From ARK-14 sp002899805 (GTDB lineage: Archaea > Thermoproteota > Thermoprotei_A > Sulfolobales > Fervidicoccaceae): a stretch of 43,752 bases of DNA. Numbering within the stretch: the first letter of the stretch is position 1; every line of letters begins with the position of its first letter. The notes beneath the pieces are model-generated. The model was not told where the DNA came from, did not search any database, and was given only the letters and a program-made list of their open reading frames with translations. This document shows, in pieces, positions 15,548 to 23,669 of the stretch. Where the stretch lies: positions 1 through 43,752 of the forward strand of contig JBAMMC010000021.1 of NCBI GenBank assembly GCA_039793985.1, given 5' to 3'. A program made the translations under genes and the position numbers.

Positions 15548-16918
15548 ATGGAGAGCAAAAGAAACTCAGATGAGCTTTCAGAAGTTCAGGATGAAATTAT
15601 CAGAATAACCAAGATTGCTAATGCTATGCGGAACATGGGAACTAAGATAGGCACTGACCAGATTGAGAGAGCAATAAGGCTATATAGGACAGCAAAAACC
15701 CTTAGCCAGTATAGTTATTTTCCATTGTTCAAAGTCCTTGAGGGCGTCTTCGTTAAAAAGAAGAACGACTTTATCAAGCTCGAGAAAGCTTTTCTCTCAG
15801 CAGAAGAAAAAAGAAGTTTGGGAAGTGAGAGCCCCAGGATTGTCGACGATTATAGGAGAAAAATTCGTTCAAACAAAAGCATAAATGTTGCAGGAAAAAA
15901 GGAAAAAACAGAGCTATCGTGGAAGGAAGTAGAAAAACTGAGCATGAAAAAATTGAAAAGGATGAAGTTGGACACAACAGAAAACGTAGAAAAACTGAAT
16001 ATATACAGATTAGTCGAAACTCTCTGGAATTATTATAGAACCGGTAACCATGGCTACATAGAAATGCTTGAAGACCAGCTAGCCAAAAACTCTCAGAAAA
16101 GGAAAGGGATATATGATAATAAGGAAGGACTCTCGATCGGAAAAAGGTACAACTTGGTGGAAAAGGCTGTTGAGAAACTCGTTGTGAATCCAGAGGACCC
16201 ACATGCCCTCGCAATACTTTCAAACGAGATAGGGGAGAAATTCGCCATAGACGTAATAAGATTTTTGATCCTTTCTGGCAAAAAGTCTCTGGCAGAGCAT
16301 TTATCCTCAAAATTCATTTCTGTAGCGGTCTCGCGGACTAGAGAAGGAAAAAAGAGGACGAGAGAAAAAACCTCGAGATTGGATTTGAGGAAAATGCTTT
16401 TTCTTTCCATGAGGAGCAATTATCCTGTACCAATATACGTGGATCAGAAAAAAAGCAGAGGGGTAGTCGTTCTTGTAGACAAGAGCGATAGCATGAGGAA
16501 GCACTACGCCGAAGCTGTAATGCTTGTAGCTTCTCTCTTCTATAGCATAAGAAAAATCTACTTGTTTGATGAAGATATCAAACCGATTTCTCTCAAGAGA
16601 TGGCACTCAAAGAGATACTTGATTGAGGAGATAATTAAATCAGGTGTTTCTGGCTATACAAATATAACCAGAGCCCTTAAGAAACTAGAAAATACATTGA
16701 GACCGGGAGACCACCTTATCGTAATAAGCGATATGGAGCAAACCATCGCTGATGAATCGTATATAACTGCTATAAATAGACTTGAGAAGAAAAATGTCAA
16801 GATAACTTTGTTTACAATCGAAAAACACATTTCCCAACTTAAACAACTTCTCGATCCCGGAGTGAAGATCTATCCGATGGATTATTCGGAGTCTAAAATC
16901 TTTTTGAGAGATTTCTAG
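15548..16918 (+). CDS. VWA-domain protein (CoxE-like partner of MoxR)
   Basis: 456 aa. The first ~300 residues are basic and helical without a recognised motif. The C-terminal von Willebrand A domain has a complete metal-ion site: DKSDS (311-315), Thr371 in GYTNIT and Asp395 in VISDMEQT. Such proteins bind targets through Mg2+ and work with a MoxR ATPase, encoded immediately upstream. GTCATAG rather than a strong ribosome binding site precedes ATG 15548, consistent with coupling. No signal peptide, so cytoplasmic. Confidence 0.85.
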   Translation: MESKRNSDELSEVQDEIIRITKIANAMRNMGTKIGTDQIERAIRLYRTAKTLSQYSYFPLFKVLEGVFVKKKNDFIKLEKAFLSAEEKRSLGSESPRIVDDYRRKIRSNKSINVAGKKEKTELSWKEVEKLSMKKLKRMKLDTTENVEKLNIYRLVETLWNYYRTGNHGYIEMLEDQLAKNSQKRKGIYDNKEGLSIGKRYNLVEKAVEKLVVNPEDPHALAILSNEIGEKFAIDVIRFLILSGKKSLAEHLSSKFISVAVSRTREGKKRTREKTSRLDLRKMLFLSMRSNYPVPIYVDQKKSRGVVVLVDKSDSMRKHYAEAVMLVASLFYSIRKIYLFDEDIKPISLKRWHSKRYLIEEIIKSGVSGYTNITRALKKLENTLRPGDHLIVISDMEQTIADESYITAINRLEKKNVKITLFTIEKHISQLKQLLDPGVKIYPMDYSESKIFLRDF

Positions 16919-16933
16919 CAGATAAGGTGAGAC

Positions 16934-16976
16934 TTATAAACCGGGAATCAAAAACCTTTTAACGCAAGTTTAAATT
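16934..16976 (+). promoter_or_regulatory. Candidate promoters for the S19 half of the ribosomal operon
   Basis: Two TATA-like elements: TTATAAA at 16934-16940 (start expected near 16963) and TTTAAATT at 16969-16976, preceded by CGCAAG (start expected near 16998). Either would restart transcription after the inserted genes. Confidence 0.5.
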
Positions 16977-16981
16977 GGTTT

Positions 16982-16997
16982 AGGTCCCTAAGGACCT
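16982..16997. promoter_or_regulatory. Perfect 16-bp palindrome in the S19 upstream region
   Basis: AGGTCCCTAAGGACCT: 6-bp arms with a CTAA centre. If TTTAAATT is the TATA box, the palindrome fills the space between it and the transcription start, ideal for a repressor. If the upstream TATA is used, it is a stable hairpin in the leader. Confidence 0.55.
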
Positions 16998-17032
16998 GAT
17001 GCTTAAATAAAAAATTTGAAGGGAAGCTGGCT

Positions 17033-17449
17033 ATGAGTGACATAGAGATCGATAGCGAGTGGAAAGGAATAAGATATAGAGGTTACAGTATAGATAAACT
17101 ACTAGACATACCTATGGATGATTTGGTAAAGCTATTTCCGGCCCGAGAAAGAAGGAGCATATTGAGGGGTTTCACTCCTGAGCAGATTAAGTTTCTTCAA
17201 AAAATAAGAAGATCTAGAAAGATATCTAAGAAGGTTATAAGGACACATTTGAGAAACATGATAATATTACCAGAGATGCTCGGTTTAACCATTGCTGTTT
17301 ACAATGGTAAAGAATTCATTCCAGTGAAGATAACACCTGAAATGCTGGGAAAAAGACTAGGAGAGTTCTCTCCTACAACAAAATCTGTAAAACACGGAGA
17401 ACCTGGACTGAAAGCAACAAGGAGCTCCATGTTTACGGCTCTGAAGTGA
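17033..17449 (+). CDS. rps19: 30S ribosomal protein S19 (uS19)
   Basis: 138 aa archaeal S19. It carries the archaeal/eukaryotic core RRSRKISKKVIRTHLRNMII and the C-terminal GKRLGEFSPTTKSVKHGEPG that contacts 16S rRNA in the head. AAGGGAAG precedes ATG 17033. First gene after the MoxR/VWA insertion; it has its own candidate promoter and a palindrome upstream, unlike the tightly packed genes that follow. Confidence 0.97.
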   Translation: MSDIEIDSEWKGIRYRGYSIDKLLDIPMDDLVKLFPARERRSILRGFTPEQIKFLQKIRRSRKISKKVIRTHLRNMIILPEMLGLTIAVYNGKEFIPVKITPEMLGKRLGEFSPTTKSVKHGEPGLKATRSSMFTALK

Positions 17450-17461
17450 GGCTGATTCAAT

Positions 17462-17935
17462 ATGGGTTCTTGGAGGTACAGTGTGAAACTCGAAAGCGAG
17501 AAGAACATCGCCAAAGCTGCTATCAGAGATGCTCAAATAAGTCCGAAGAAAGTGATCAACTTAGCGAGGGCAATTAAAGGCATGAAAACCGAGGACGCAA
17601 AAAAATTCCTAGAAAGAGTGATAAGAAAGGAAGAGGCGGTACCGAGCTGGGTTCACTCGAAGAAGATTCCACATAGATCTGGCTTAGGAGATAAATGGGG
17701 AATACCAATGGGTAAGTATCCAGTTAAGGCTGCTAAGATATTGTTGAAGCTAGTACGGAGTGCAGAAGCAAATGCTGAGAATAAGGAATTAGATCCAGAG
17801 AAGCTGAGAATAATTCATATTTCTGTCAAAAAAGGATATGTGCTTAAGCGTTACATGCCGAGGGCATTCGGAAGATCTACTCCTAAGTACAGGAGACATT
17901 CGAATATAGAAATAATTGTGAGAGAAGAAGGGTAG
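17462..17935 (+). CDS. rpl22: 50S ribosomal protein L22 (uL22)
   Basis: 157 aa, archaeal length. RDAQISPKKVINLARAIKGM and the C-terminal beta-hairpin YMPRAFGRSTPKYRRHSNIEIIV, which reaches into the peptide exit tunnel, identify it. GAGGCTGATTCAAT precedes the ATG; S3 follows after 9 bases. Confidence 0.97.
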   Translation: MGSWRYSVKLESEKNIAKAAIRDAQISPKKVINLARAIKGMKTEDAKKFLERVIRKEEAVPSWVHSKKIPHRSGLGDKWGIPMGKYPVKAAKILLKLVRSAEANAENKELDPEKLRIIHISVKKGYVLKRYMPRAFGRSTPKYRRHSNIEIIVREEG

Positions 17936-17944
17936 GTGGTCTGA

Positions 17945-18682
17945 ATGGTTAACGTTAAGAGGTACTTTATTGAAAAGTCGATGTCTTTGGTAAAAGTCGA
18001 TGAGTACCTTGCAAAACAGTTTTACAGAGCTGGTTATTCAGGAGTTGATATTTATAGGACGCCTCTCGGTACAAGAGTAGTAATAAAAGTAGAGAGACCT
18101 GCCTTGATTATAGGAAGGCGCGGTCAGACGATCAAGAATCTATCGACGATATTTGAGAATTACTTTGGGTTGGAGAACCCCCAGATAACGGTCATGCCTG
18201 TAGATAACCCCGATTTGGATGCTAGAACCGTTGCTTTTAGGCTCGCTGTCTCGCTTGAAAGAGGATTTCATTTCAGAAAGCTAGCCTTTGCTGCTCTCAA
18301 GAGGATAATGGCAGCTGGAGCTATCGGGGCAGAGATCATCATAAGCGGGAAGATAACCAGCGAGAGGGCAAGATATGAGAAGTTTAGGGCCGGAAAGATT
18401 TACAAGACAGGTGAACAGGCGACCTACATTGTAGATAAGGCAGTTGCTCATGCTCTACTCAAACCCGGGATATATGGAGTTAAAGTCATAATAGTCAAAC
18501 CCCAGAGAACCAAAGATACGCTGATGATTAGGTCTCCTGAGGAAGCAGGAATAAAACTGGAAGATTTTGCCAAAAAGGAGAAGGAAGAGAAAGCAGCCTT
18601 GACAGAGGAGGAACCTTCGGTTCCTGAAGAAGAGAAAATAGGAGGAAATGAAGAGGTGAAGACCGATGAGCCTCAAGCCTGA
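17945..18682 (+). CDS. rps3: 30S ribosomal protein S3 (uS3)
   Basis: 245 aa. KH domain with IIGRRGQTIKNLS near residue 60 and the S3 C-terminal domain (ARYEKFRAGKIYKTGEQA). A ~35-residue acidic tail rich in Glu/Lys follows, common in archaeal S3. It lies at the mRNA entry site and helps unwind mRNA. GGTGGTCTGA precedes the ATG; the gene overlaps L29 by 17 bases. Confidence 0.98.
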   Translation: MVNVKRYFIEKSMSLVKVDEYLAKQFYRAGYSGVDIYRTPLGTRVVIKVERPALIIGRRGQTIKNLSTIFENYFGLENPQITVMPVDNPDLDARTVAFRLAVSLERGFHFRKLAFAALKRIMAAGAIGAEIIISGKITSERARYEKFRAGKIYKTGEQATYIVDKAVAHALLKPGIYGVKVIIVKPQRTKDTLMIRSPEEAGIKLEDFAKKEKEEKAALTEEEPSVPEEEKIGGNEEVKTDEPQA

Positions 18683-18875
18683 TGAAATAAGAAAAATGAC
18701 CCAAGAAGAGAGGGAGAATAGGTTAAACGAGTTGAGACTTGAGCTTATGAAAATGGTTATGCAGGCCCATGTAGGAACAATAGACAATCCAGGAAAAATA
18801 AGACCTCTGAGGAAGACCATTGCCAGGATCATGACTATACAGACTGAAGAGAAGAGGAAAGGTGAAAAGAAGTGA
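18666..18875 (+). CDS. rpl29: 50S ribosomal protein L29 (uL29)
   Basis: 69 aa two-helix protein starting MSLKPDEIRKMTQEER with the family stretch RLNELRLELMKM. It lies at the tunnel exit beside L23. GAGGTGAA at 18653-18660 is inside the S3 frame and sets ATG 18666. Its stop overlaps the GTG start of the RNase P gene (GTGA). Confidence 0.95.
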   Translation: MSLKPDEIRKMTQEERENRLNELRLELMKMVMQAHVGTIDNPGKIRPLRKTIARIMTIQTEEKRKGEKK

Positions 18876-19144
18876 AGAGGATCAGCTATTCGGAGATTTT
18901 GGGGGCTGAAGCTCTCGTAACTTATTCCGCAGATCCTTCATTAATAGGAAAACGTGGAACAATAGTGGGAGAAGGGAAAAATATTGTGAGATTAGCGGAT
19001 GGGAAAAGAGAATTGAAGCTGCTTAAGTGGAACGTAATGCTTGATATAGTGACACGAAACGGAGAAAGGAAGGTGATTTCTGGAATGGAAATACTCGGGA
19101 GACCGGAAGAACGGTCAAAGGAGATCATCAGAAGAAAGAGGTGA
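18872..19144 (+). CDS. rnp1: Ribonuclease P protein component 1 (Rpp29/Rnp1)
   Basis: 90 aa, the archaeal homologue of eukaryotic Pop4/Rpp29, an Sm-like barrel subunit of RNase P that assists tRNA 5'-end maturation. Core SLIGKRGTIVGEGKNIVRLADG and WNVMLDIV fit. It sits between L29 and S17, its standard place in archaea. GTG start overlaps the L29 stop and is preceded by GGTGA at 18861-18865. No SUI1/eIF1 gene is found beside it, although some archaea place one here. Confidence 0.92.
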   Translation: MKRISYSEILGAEALVTYSADPSLIGKRGTIVGEGKNIVRLADGKRELKLLKWNVMLDIVTRNGERKVISGMEILGRPEERSKEIIRRKR

Positions 19145-19149
19145 ACATG

Positions 19150-19491
19150 ATGCCGAAGAAAAAGGAAGTCAGAAATCCTGGCATAGTGGGGATTTCCTTA
19201 CCTTCGAGGAAATGCGAGGATCCAAACTGTCCTTTCCATGGAAATATAAGAGTCAGAGGGATGATATTCCAGGGAAAGATAATATCGGACAAAATGGACG
19301 GAACTGTAGTAGTAGAGCATGATTATCTAAGCTATGACAGGAAGTACAGGAGATATGAAAGAAGGAGGAGCAAAATACATGCTCATTTGCCTCCATGTTT
19401 GGACATAAAAGTGGGAGATGTGGTGATTGTGGGAGAGACGAGACCGATAAGCAAGACTGTCTCATTTGTAGTGTTAGGTAAAACAGGGTAA
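19150..19491 (+). CDS. rps17: 30S ribosomal protein S17 (uS17)
   Basis: 113 aa from ATG 19150. The archaeal/eukaryotic signature CEDPNCPFHGNIRVRG and KMDGTVVVEHDY are present. The open frame begins at GTG 19141, but GAGGTGA (19138-19144) overlaps that codon and spaces correctly for ATG 19150 (or ATG 19147). OB-fold protein that binds the 5' domain of 16S rRNA. Confidence 0.96.
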   Translation: MPKKKEVRNPGIVGISLPSRKCEDPNCPFHGNIRVRGMIFQGKIISDKMDGTVVVEHDYLSYDRKYRRYERRRSKIHAHLPPCLDIKVGDVVIVGETRPISKTVSFVVLGKTG

Positions 19492-19502
19492 GGTGAAAGA
19501 AG

Positions 19503-19919
19503 ATGGTAAAAAGAGGAGCAGTAGCACTTTCTGGGAAAAAGGTCTCAGCAGGTTTGCAGGTTGGCTCTTACGTCAATGTTTCTGACAATAGTGGAGCAAG
19601 AGTAGCAATGATCATAGGTGTCCCTGGCTATAGAGGAAGGCTCAGGAGAGTTCCTCAAGCTGGTGTTGGGGATAAGGTGATAGTCTCAGTAAAGAAGGGT
19701 ATACCGGAAATGAGAAAACAGATATTACCAGCTGTCATCATTAGGCAGAAGAGACCCTTTAGGAGAAGCGATGGGACCTGGGTCAGCTTCGAAGATAATG
19801 CTGTTGTGATAATAACTCCTGAAGGTACATTGAAAGGGAGCGAGATAAGAGGACCAGTAGCAAGAGAAGCGGTAGAAAGATGGCCGAGAATAGCAAATAT
19901 GGCTTCAATAATTCTGTGA
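19503..19919 (+). CDS. rpl14: 50S ribosomal protein L14 (uL14)
   Basis: 138 aa. LQVGSYVNVSDNSGARVAMIIGV and the motif VIIRQKRPFRR identify L14, which forms an intersubunit bridge. GGTGAAAG precedes ATG 19503. Tightly spaced between S17 and L24. Confidence 0.97.
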   Translation: MVKRGAVALSGKKVSAGLQVGSYVNVSDNSGARVAMIIGVPGYRGRLRRVPQAGVGDKVIVSVKKGIPEMRKQILPAVIIRQKRPFRRSDGTWVSFEDNAVVIITPEGTLKGSEIRGPVAREAVERWPRIANMASIIL

Positions 19920-19931
19920 GGTGCTTGAAAG

Positions 19932-20342
19932 ATGTCCATGACTAAAAGTATTCATCCCAAGAAACAGAGAAAATTCTTATTCCAAATGCCTCTTCATCTT
20001 AGGAAAAAACTTGTTGTGGCACCTCTTTCGAGAGAATTGAGGGAAAAATATGGAGTGAGGAACATGTCAGTAAAAGAGGGTGATACAGTAAAGGTTGTAA
20101 GAGGAGATAATGTAGGCAAAGAGGGTAAAGTTGTTAAAGTTAATAGAAAGAGAGGGTGGATATTTATAGAAGGACTTACTAGGGAAAAGGCTAGCGGAAC
20201 TCCTGCTTTTATTCCAATTCATGCGAGCAAGGTAGTTATAACCAAGCTAGACCTCAAGGATAAAGAGAGAAAAGCGATAATTGAGAGGAAGACAGGAAAA
20301 GCAGTTGAGGAGGAAGAGAAGAAGGAAGGTGATAAACAATGA
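19932..20342 (+). CDS. rpl24: 50S ribosomal protein L24 (uL24)
   Basis: 136 aa archaeal L24 with an N-terminal extension (PKKQRKFLFQMPLHLRKK) before the KOW motif VKEGDTVKVVRGDNVGKEGKV (about 52-72). The C-terminus ends in an acidic/lysine tail. GAGGTG at 19918-19923 sets the start. It overlaps S4e by an ATGA junction. Confidence 0.97.
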   Translation: MSMTKSIHPKKQRKFLFQMPLHLRKKLVVAPLSRELREKYGVRNMSVKEGDTVKVVRGDNVGKEGKVVKVNRKRGWIFIEGLTREKASGTPAFIPIHASKVVITKLDLKDKERKAIIERKTGKAVEEEEKKEGDKQ

Positions 20343-21082
20343 CAAGAATGGGAGGCAGTAAACATCTTAGGAGCTACGAGGCACCAACTTTCTGGCCTAT
20401 AAGCGTAAAGGAGCGTCATTGGACCATAAAGCCGATACCGGGCCCACATCCGATCAGAAGGTCTATGCCTCTTGGCATCTTGTTAAGAGATGTACTTAAG
20501 CTCGCTACAACTGGAAGAGAAGTGAGAAAAGCGCTATCTAAAGGTCTTGTGAAGATAGATGGAAGGGTGAGGAAGGACTATAGGTTCCCATTAGGTTTCA
20601 TGGACGTGATCGAAATCGTTCCAGCTAAAAAATTCTATCGATTGATTCCAGATGAGAGAGCTTTCATGAAGCCCATTGAAATAAACGAGGAAGATTCTAA
20701 ACTTAAGCCGCTAAGGATCGAAAACAAAACAACCGTGAAAGGAGGATTAATCCAGCTGAACTTGTTCGATGGGAGCAACATATTGCTTCCTAAGGAAGGT
20801 GAACTCCCCTTCAAAGAGGAAGTAACGACCTTATCGACTGTTCTCCTATCCATCCCCGATAAGAAGATCATCGATTATTTCCCCCTAGCGGAAGGTATGT
20901 ACGCGATAATCGTTGGTGGAAAAAACATAGGTGCTAGTGGAAAGATTGTAGAGATCAAGAAAGGAGAAAGGAAAAAAATGAGCCTTGTAACAATGAAGAG
21001 GGGCGACGGTTCTCTCGTTCAGACAAGCTTGGACAAAATATACGTAATAGGAAAAGAGAACCCTGCTATTAGGATAGAGTAG
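20339..21082 (+). CDS. rps4e: 30S ribosomal protein S4e
   Basis: 247 aa; archaeal/eukaryotic-only S4e. N-terminal MGGSKHLRSYEAPTFWPI, then an S4-type RNA-binding domain (SMPLGILLRDVLKLA...GLVKIDGRVRKDYRFP) and a central S4e domain followed by a KOW-like segment (YAIIVGGKNIGASGKIVEI). ATG overlaps the L24 stop. Confidence 0.97.
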   Translation: MTRMGGSKHLRSYEAPTFWPISVKERHWTIKPIPGPHPIRRSMPLGILLRDVLKLATTGREVRKALSKGLVKIDGRVRKDYRFPLGFMDVIEIVPAKKFYRLIPDERAFMKPIEINEEDSKLKPLRIENKTTVKGGLIQLNLFDGSNILLPKEGELPFKEEVTTLSTVLLSIPDKKIIDYFPLAEGMYAIIVGGKNIGASGKIVEIKKGERKKMSLVTMKRGDGSLVQTSLDKIYVIGKENPAIRIE

Positions 21083-21092
21083 GTGGTGCGAA

Positions 21093-21662
21093 GTGATTGT
21101 AAAAGAAGAAGCTCTCAGCGATCGAATCTCTGAAATCTTGAAGAGATGGGAGACAAATCCGATGTTGAGACCTAGGATAGCAAAAGTTACCGTCAACGTG
21201 AGTCTTGGGCAAGGAGGAGAAAGACTCGCAAAAATAGCTCAGGTTATCGCGGAGATAACCGGTCAGGAGCCGAGCTATAGAAAGGCTAAGAAAACAATTA
21301 GAGATTTCGGCATAAGGAGAGGGGAAAATATAGCAGTTGCAGTAACACTGAGAGGAGAAAAAGCGGAGAACTTCCTTAGGAAAGCATTGGAAGCTGTAGG
21401 AAATAAGATAAAGTATTCTAGCTTTGATGACTTTGGAAACGTTTCATTTGGTATAAAAGAGCATATTAGCATTCCCGGAGTGAAGTATGACCCAGAAATC
21501 GGAGTCTTCGGCATGGATGTTTGCATTACTATTGAAAGACCAGGTTACAGAGTAATGAGGAGAAAAGCGAAAAAAGCTAAGAGAGTTCCCAGAAGGCACA
21601 GGGTTAATAGGGAAGAAGCTGTAGCCCTTTTGGTTTCCCAATATAATGTGAAAATAGTTTGA
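21093..21662 (+). CDS. rpl5: 50S ribosomal protein L5 (uL5)
   Basis: 189 aa archaeal L5, with MLRPRIAKVTVNVSLGQGGERLAK-type N-terminal sequence and FGIKEHISIPGVKYDPEIGVFGMDV. It binds 5S rRNA. GTG 21093 is preceded by AGGTGGTG. S14 follows after 11 bases. Confidence 0.97.
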   Translation: MIVKEEALSDRISEILKRWETNPMLRPRIAKVTVNVSLGQGGERLAKIAQVIAEITGQEPSYRKAKKTIRDFGIRRGENIAVAVTLRGEKAENFLRKALEAVGNKIKYSSFDDFGNVSFGIKEHISIPGVKYDPEIGVFGMDVCITIERPGYRVMRRKAKKAKRVPRRHRVNREEAVALLVSQYNVKIV

Positions 21663-21673
21663 GGTGTAATGAA

Positions 21674-21838
21674 TTGACCAAATATGTTACTCCGAGAGAA
21701 AGAAAATATGGGAAAGCTGTCATAAAATGTCAAAGATGCGGCTCAAGAAGAGGGGTTATTAGGCGCTATAACATTTACCTGTGCAGGCAATGCTTCCGAG
21801 AAGTCGCATATGAGATGGGCTTCAAAAAATATAGTTGA
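21674..21838 (+). CDS. rps14: 30S ribosomal protein S14 type Z (uS14)
   Basis: 54 aa, easily missed because of its size and TTG start. The protein begins MTKYVTPRERKYG and has a complete zinc site: Cys19/Cys22 (CQRC) and Cys37/Cys40 (CRQC). GAGGTG at 21661-21666, overlapping the L5 stop, lies 7 bases before TTG 21674; the nearby ATG 21669 is out of frame. It sits between L5 and S8, its universal position. Confidence 0.95.
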   Translation: MTKYVTPRERKYGKAVIKCQRCGSRRGVIRRYNIYLCRQCFREVAYEMGFKKYS

Positions 21839-21853
21839 AAAGGTGGATTACCA

Positions 21854-22255
21854 ATGGTAGTAGTGGATCCTCTGGCGAATGCCTTAAACACGATAACTAA
21901 CTCGGAAAAAAGAGCTAAAAAAGAGGCTATAATAGCACCTGCCTCACGAATGATAATAGAAGTGCTAAGGTTACTCCAAAGAGAGGGATATTTAGGAGAA
22001 ATCGAGTATATAGATGATGGTAGACAAGGAAAAGTCAAAGTACAGTTGCTAGGTAGAATCAATAAAGCAGCTGCTATAAAACCAAGATACAGTATCAAGA
22101 AAACAGAGCTAACAGACCTTCCCCACTGGATAAAGAAGAAGTTGCCTTCAAGAGAAATCGGGATACTCATAATCTCTACTCCAATGGGGATCTTGTCTTC
22201 TAAGGAAGCATTGGAAAAGGGAACTGGCGGAGTAATATTAGGATATGTTTACTGA
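21854..22255 (+). CDS. rps8: 30S ribosomal protein S8 (uS8)
   Basis: 133 aa archaeal S8. DPLANALNTITNSEKRAKKEAI at the start and the C-terminal STPMGILSSKEALEKGTGGVILGYVY are family signatures. It binds the central domain of 16S rRNA. AAGGTGGAT precedes ATG 21854. Confidence 0.97.
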   Translation: MVVVDPLANALNTITNSEKRAKKEAIIAPASRMIIEVLRLLQREGYLGEIEYIDDGRQGKVKVQLLGRINKAAAIKPRYSIKKTELTDLPHWIKKKLPSREIGILIISTPMGILSSKEALEKGTGGVILGYVY

Positions 22256-22272
22256 CCGGGGTGGAACAAGAA

Positions 22273-22821
22273 ATGACTAAAGCTGTTAAGGTCACAAGGG
22301 TTATTGAAATCCCCCAAGGTATCTCAGTATCTGTCGATGGGAAAAAAGTGGTGGTAAAGGGACCAAAAGGAAAGGTTGAAAGAGATTTTTCCCACGCTAT
22401 AGGAGTAAATATATCCCAAGAAGAGAATAAAATCGTAGTTGAAACGCATTTTGCTAACAGGAGGAAAAAAGCTCTCGTGGGAACAATAGCGTCTCATATC
22501 GAGAACATGATAGAGGGAGTCAGCAAGGGTTATACGTATAAGCCCAAGATCATATTCTCACACTTCCCGATTTCTGTCGAAGTCAAGGGAGATAAAGTAT
22601 TTATAAAGAACTTTCTCGGAGAGAAAGCTCCGAGAGTAGCGAAGATACTCCCCGGTGTAACCGTTAAGGCGACAAAGGAAGATGTGATAGTTGAAGGGGT
22701 CGATATAGAAGCTGTAGGACAGACTGCCGCCAATATAGAAAGAGCTACGAAGATCAGCGAGTTCGACAGGAGAGTATTCATGGATGGGATTTACATTTAT
22801 GAAAAAGGTGGTTCGCAATGA
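22273..22821 (+). CDS. rpl6: 50S ribosomal protein L6 (uL6)
   Basis: 182 aa from ATG 22273. IPQGISVSVDGKKVVVKGPKGKVERDF and two L6 repeats are present. The open frame starts at GTG 22261, but that codon is inside GGGGTGG (22258-22264), which spaces properly for ATG 22273. L32e begins in its stop (ATGA). Confidence 0.97.
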   Translation: MTKAVKVTRVIEIPQGISVSVDGKKVVVKGPKGKVERDFSHAIGVNISQEENKIVVETHFANRRKKALVGTIASHIENMIEGVSKGYTYKPKIIFSHFPISVEVKGDKVFIKNFLGEKAPRVAKILPGVTVKATKEDVIVEGVDIEAVGQTAANIERATKISEFDRRVFMDGIYIYEKGGSQ

Positions 22822-23210
22822 ATGAATTGAAGAGACTTAGACTGAAGCTGAAGAAAGAAGTGCCCGAGTTTCATCGTAGACTTTACCATGAATTTGCTAA
22901 ATTCGAGAATAAAGATAGATGGAGAAAGCCCAAAGGAATCGACAATCCCATGAGATTGAGGTTGAAGGGATTCCCCCCAATAGTAAAGATTGGGTATAAG
23001 AATCCTGAAGCAATAAGAGGGCTTCATCCATCTGGACTATTTCCCGTTGTGATCGAAAACGCCTCCCAAATAGGAGGACTGGATCCCAAGAAGCATATAG
23101 TTTACCTGTCTCAAAGGCTTGGCAAGAAAAAGAAGATTCAGTTGGTTAGGATTCTGAAAGAAAAAGGCTTCAGGATCGCGAATGAGTTGGAGGTGGCTGA
23201 GAGTGAGTGA
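22818..23210 (+). CDS. rpl32e: 50S ribosomal protein L32e
   Basis: 130 aa archaeal/eukaryotic-only L32e. The core WRKPKGIDNPMRLRLKGFPP and KIGYKNPEAIRGLHPSG are diagnostic. GGTGGTTCGCA precedes the ATG within L6; its 3' end overlaps the L19e start by 8 bases. Confidence 0.97.
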   Translation: MNELKRLRLKLKKEVPEFHRRLYHEFAKFENKDRWRKPKGIDNPMRLRLKGFPPIVKIGYKNPEAIRGLHPSGLFPVVIENASQIGGLDPKKHIVYLSQRLGKKKKIQLVRILKEKGFRIANELEVAESE

Positions 23211-23664
23211 TCTCACACTTCAAAAGAGAATAGCGGCAGAACTTTTGGGCGTTGGAATATCTAGAGTCAGGATTCTCGCTAGTAAGGAAGATGAGATGGA
23301 GGAAGTGGAATCTGCTATAACAGCCGACGATGTGAGAAAGCTCATAAAGCGTGGACTGATCACTGCAATTCCAGCTAAGGCTAACAGTAGAGGAAGGTGG
23401 AGAAGGCTCAAAGGGAAGTCGAAAAGCCAAAGGAGAGGATATGGCTCGAGAAAAGGAACAAAGACTGCCAGAAGCGATCCAAAGAAAGAATGGGTAAGCA
23501 GAATCAGAAAGATGAGGAAATATCTGAAGTACCTCAGAGATAAGAAAATGATAGATGCCAAGACATATAGGAAGTATTACATGCTCGCAAAAGGAGGAGC
23601 ATTCGCTTCTCTTTCTGCTTTGAGGTCACATATAGAAAAGGAAATGGCAGCTTCGAGGAGGTAA
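23203..23664 (+). CDS. rpl19e: 50S ribosomal protein L19e
   Basis: 153 aa from GTG 23203 (MSDLTLQKRIAAELLGVG, the usual L19e start). A longer frame begins at ATG 23182, but GGAGGTGG (23189-23196) lies inside it, 6 bases before GTG 23203. Long basic helices (RRLKGKSKSQRRGYGSRKG) bind 23S rRNA and form an intersubunit bridge. Confidence 0.97.
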   Translation: MSDLTLQKRIAAELLGVGISRVRILASKEDEMEEVESAITADDVRKLIKRGLITAIPAKANSRGRWRRLKGKSKSQRRGYGSRKGTKTARSDPKKEWVSRIRKMRKYLKYLRDKKMIDAKTYRKYYMLAKGGAFASLSALRSHIEKEMAASRR

Positions 23665-23669
23665 TTCAT

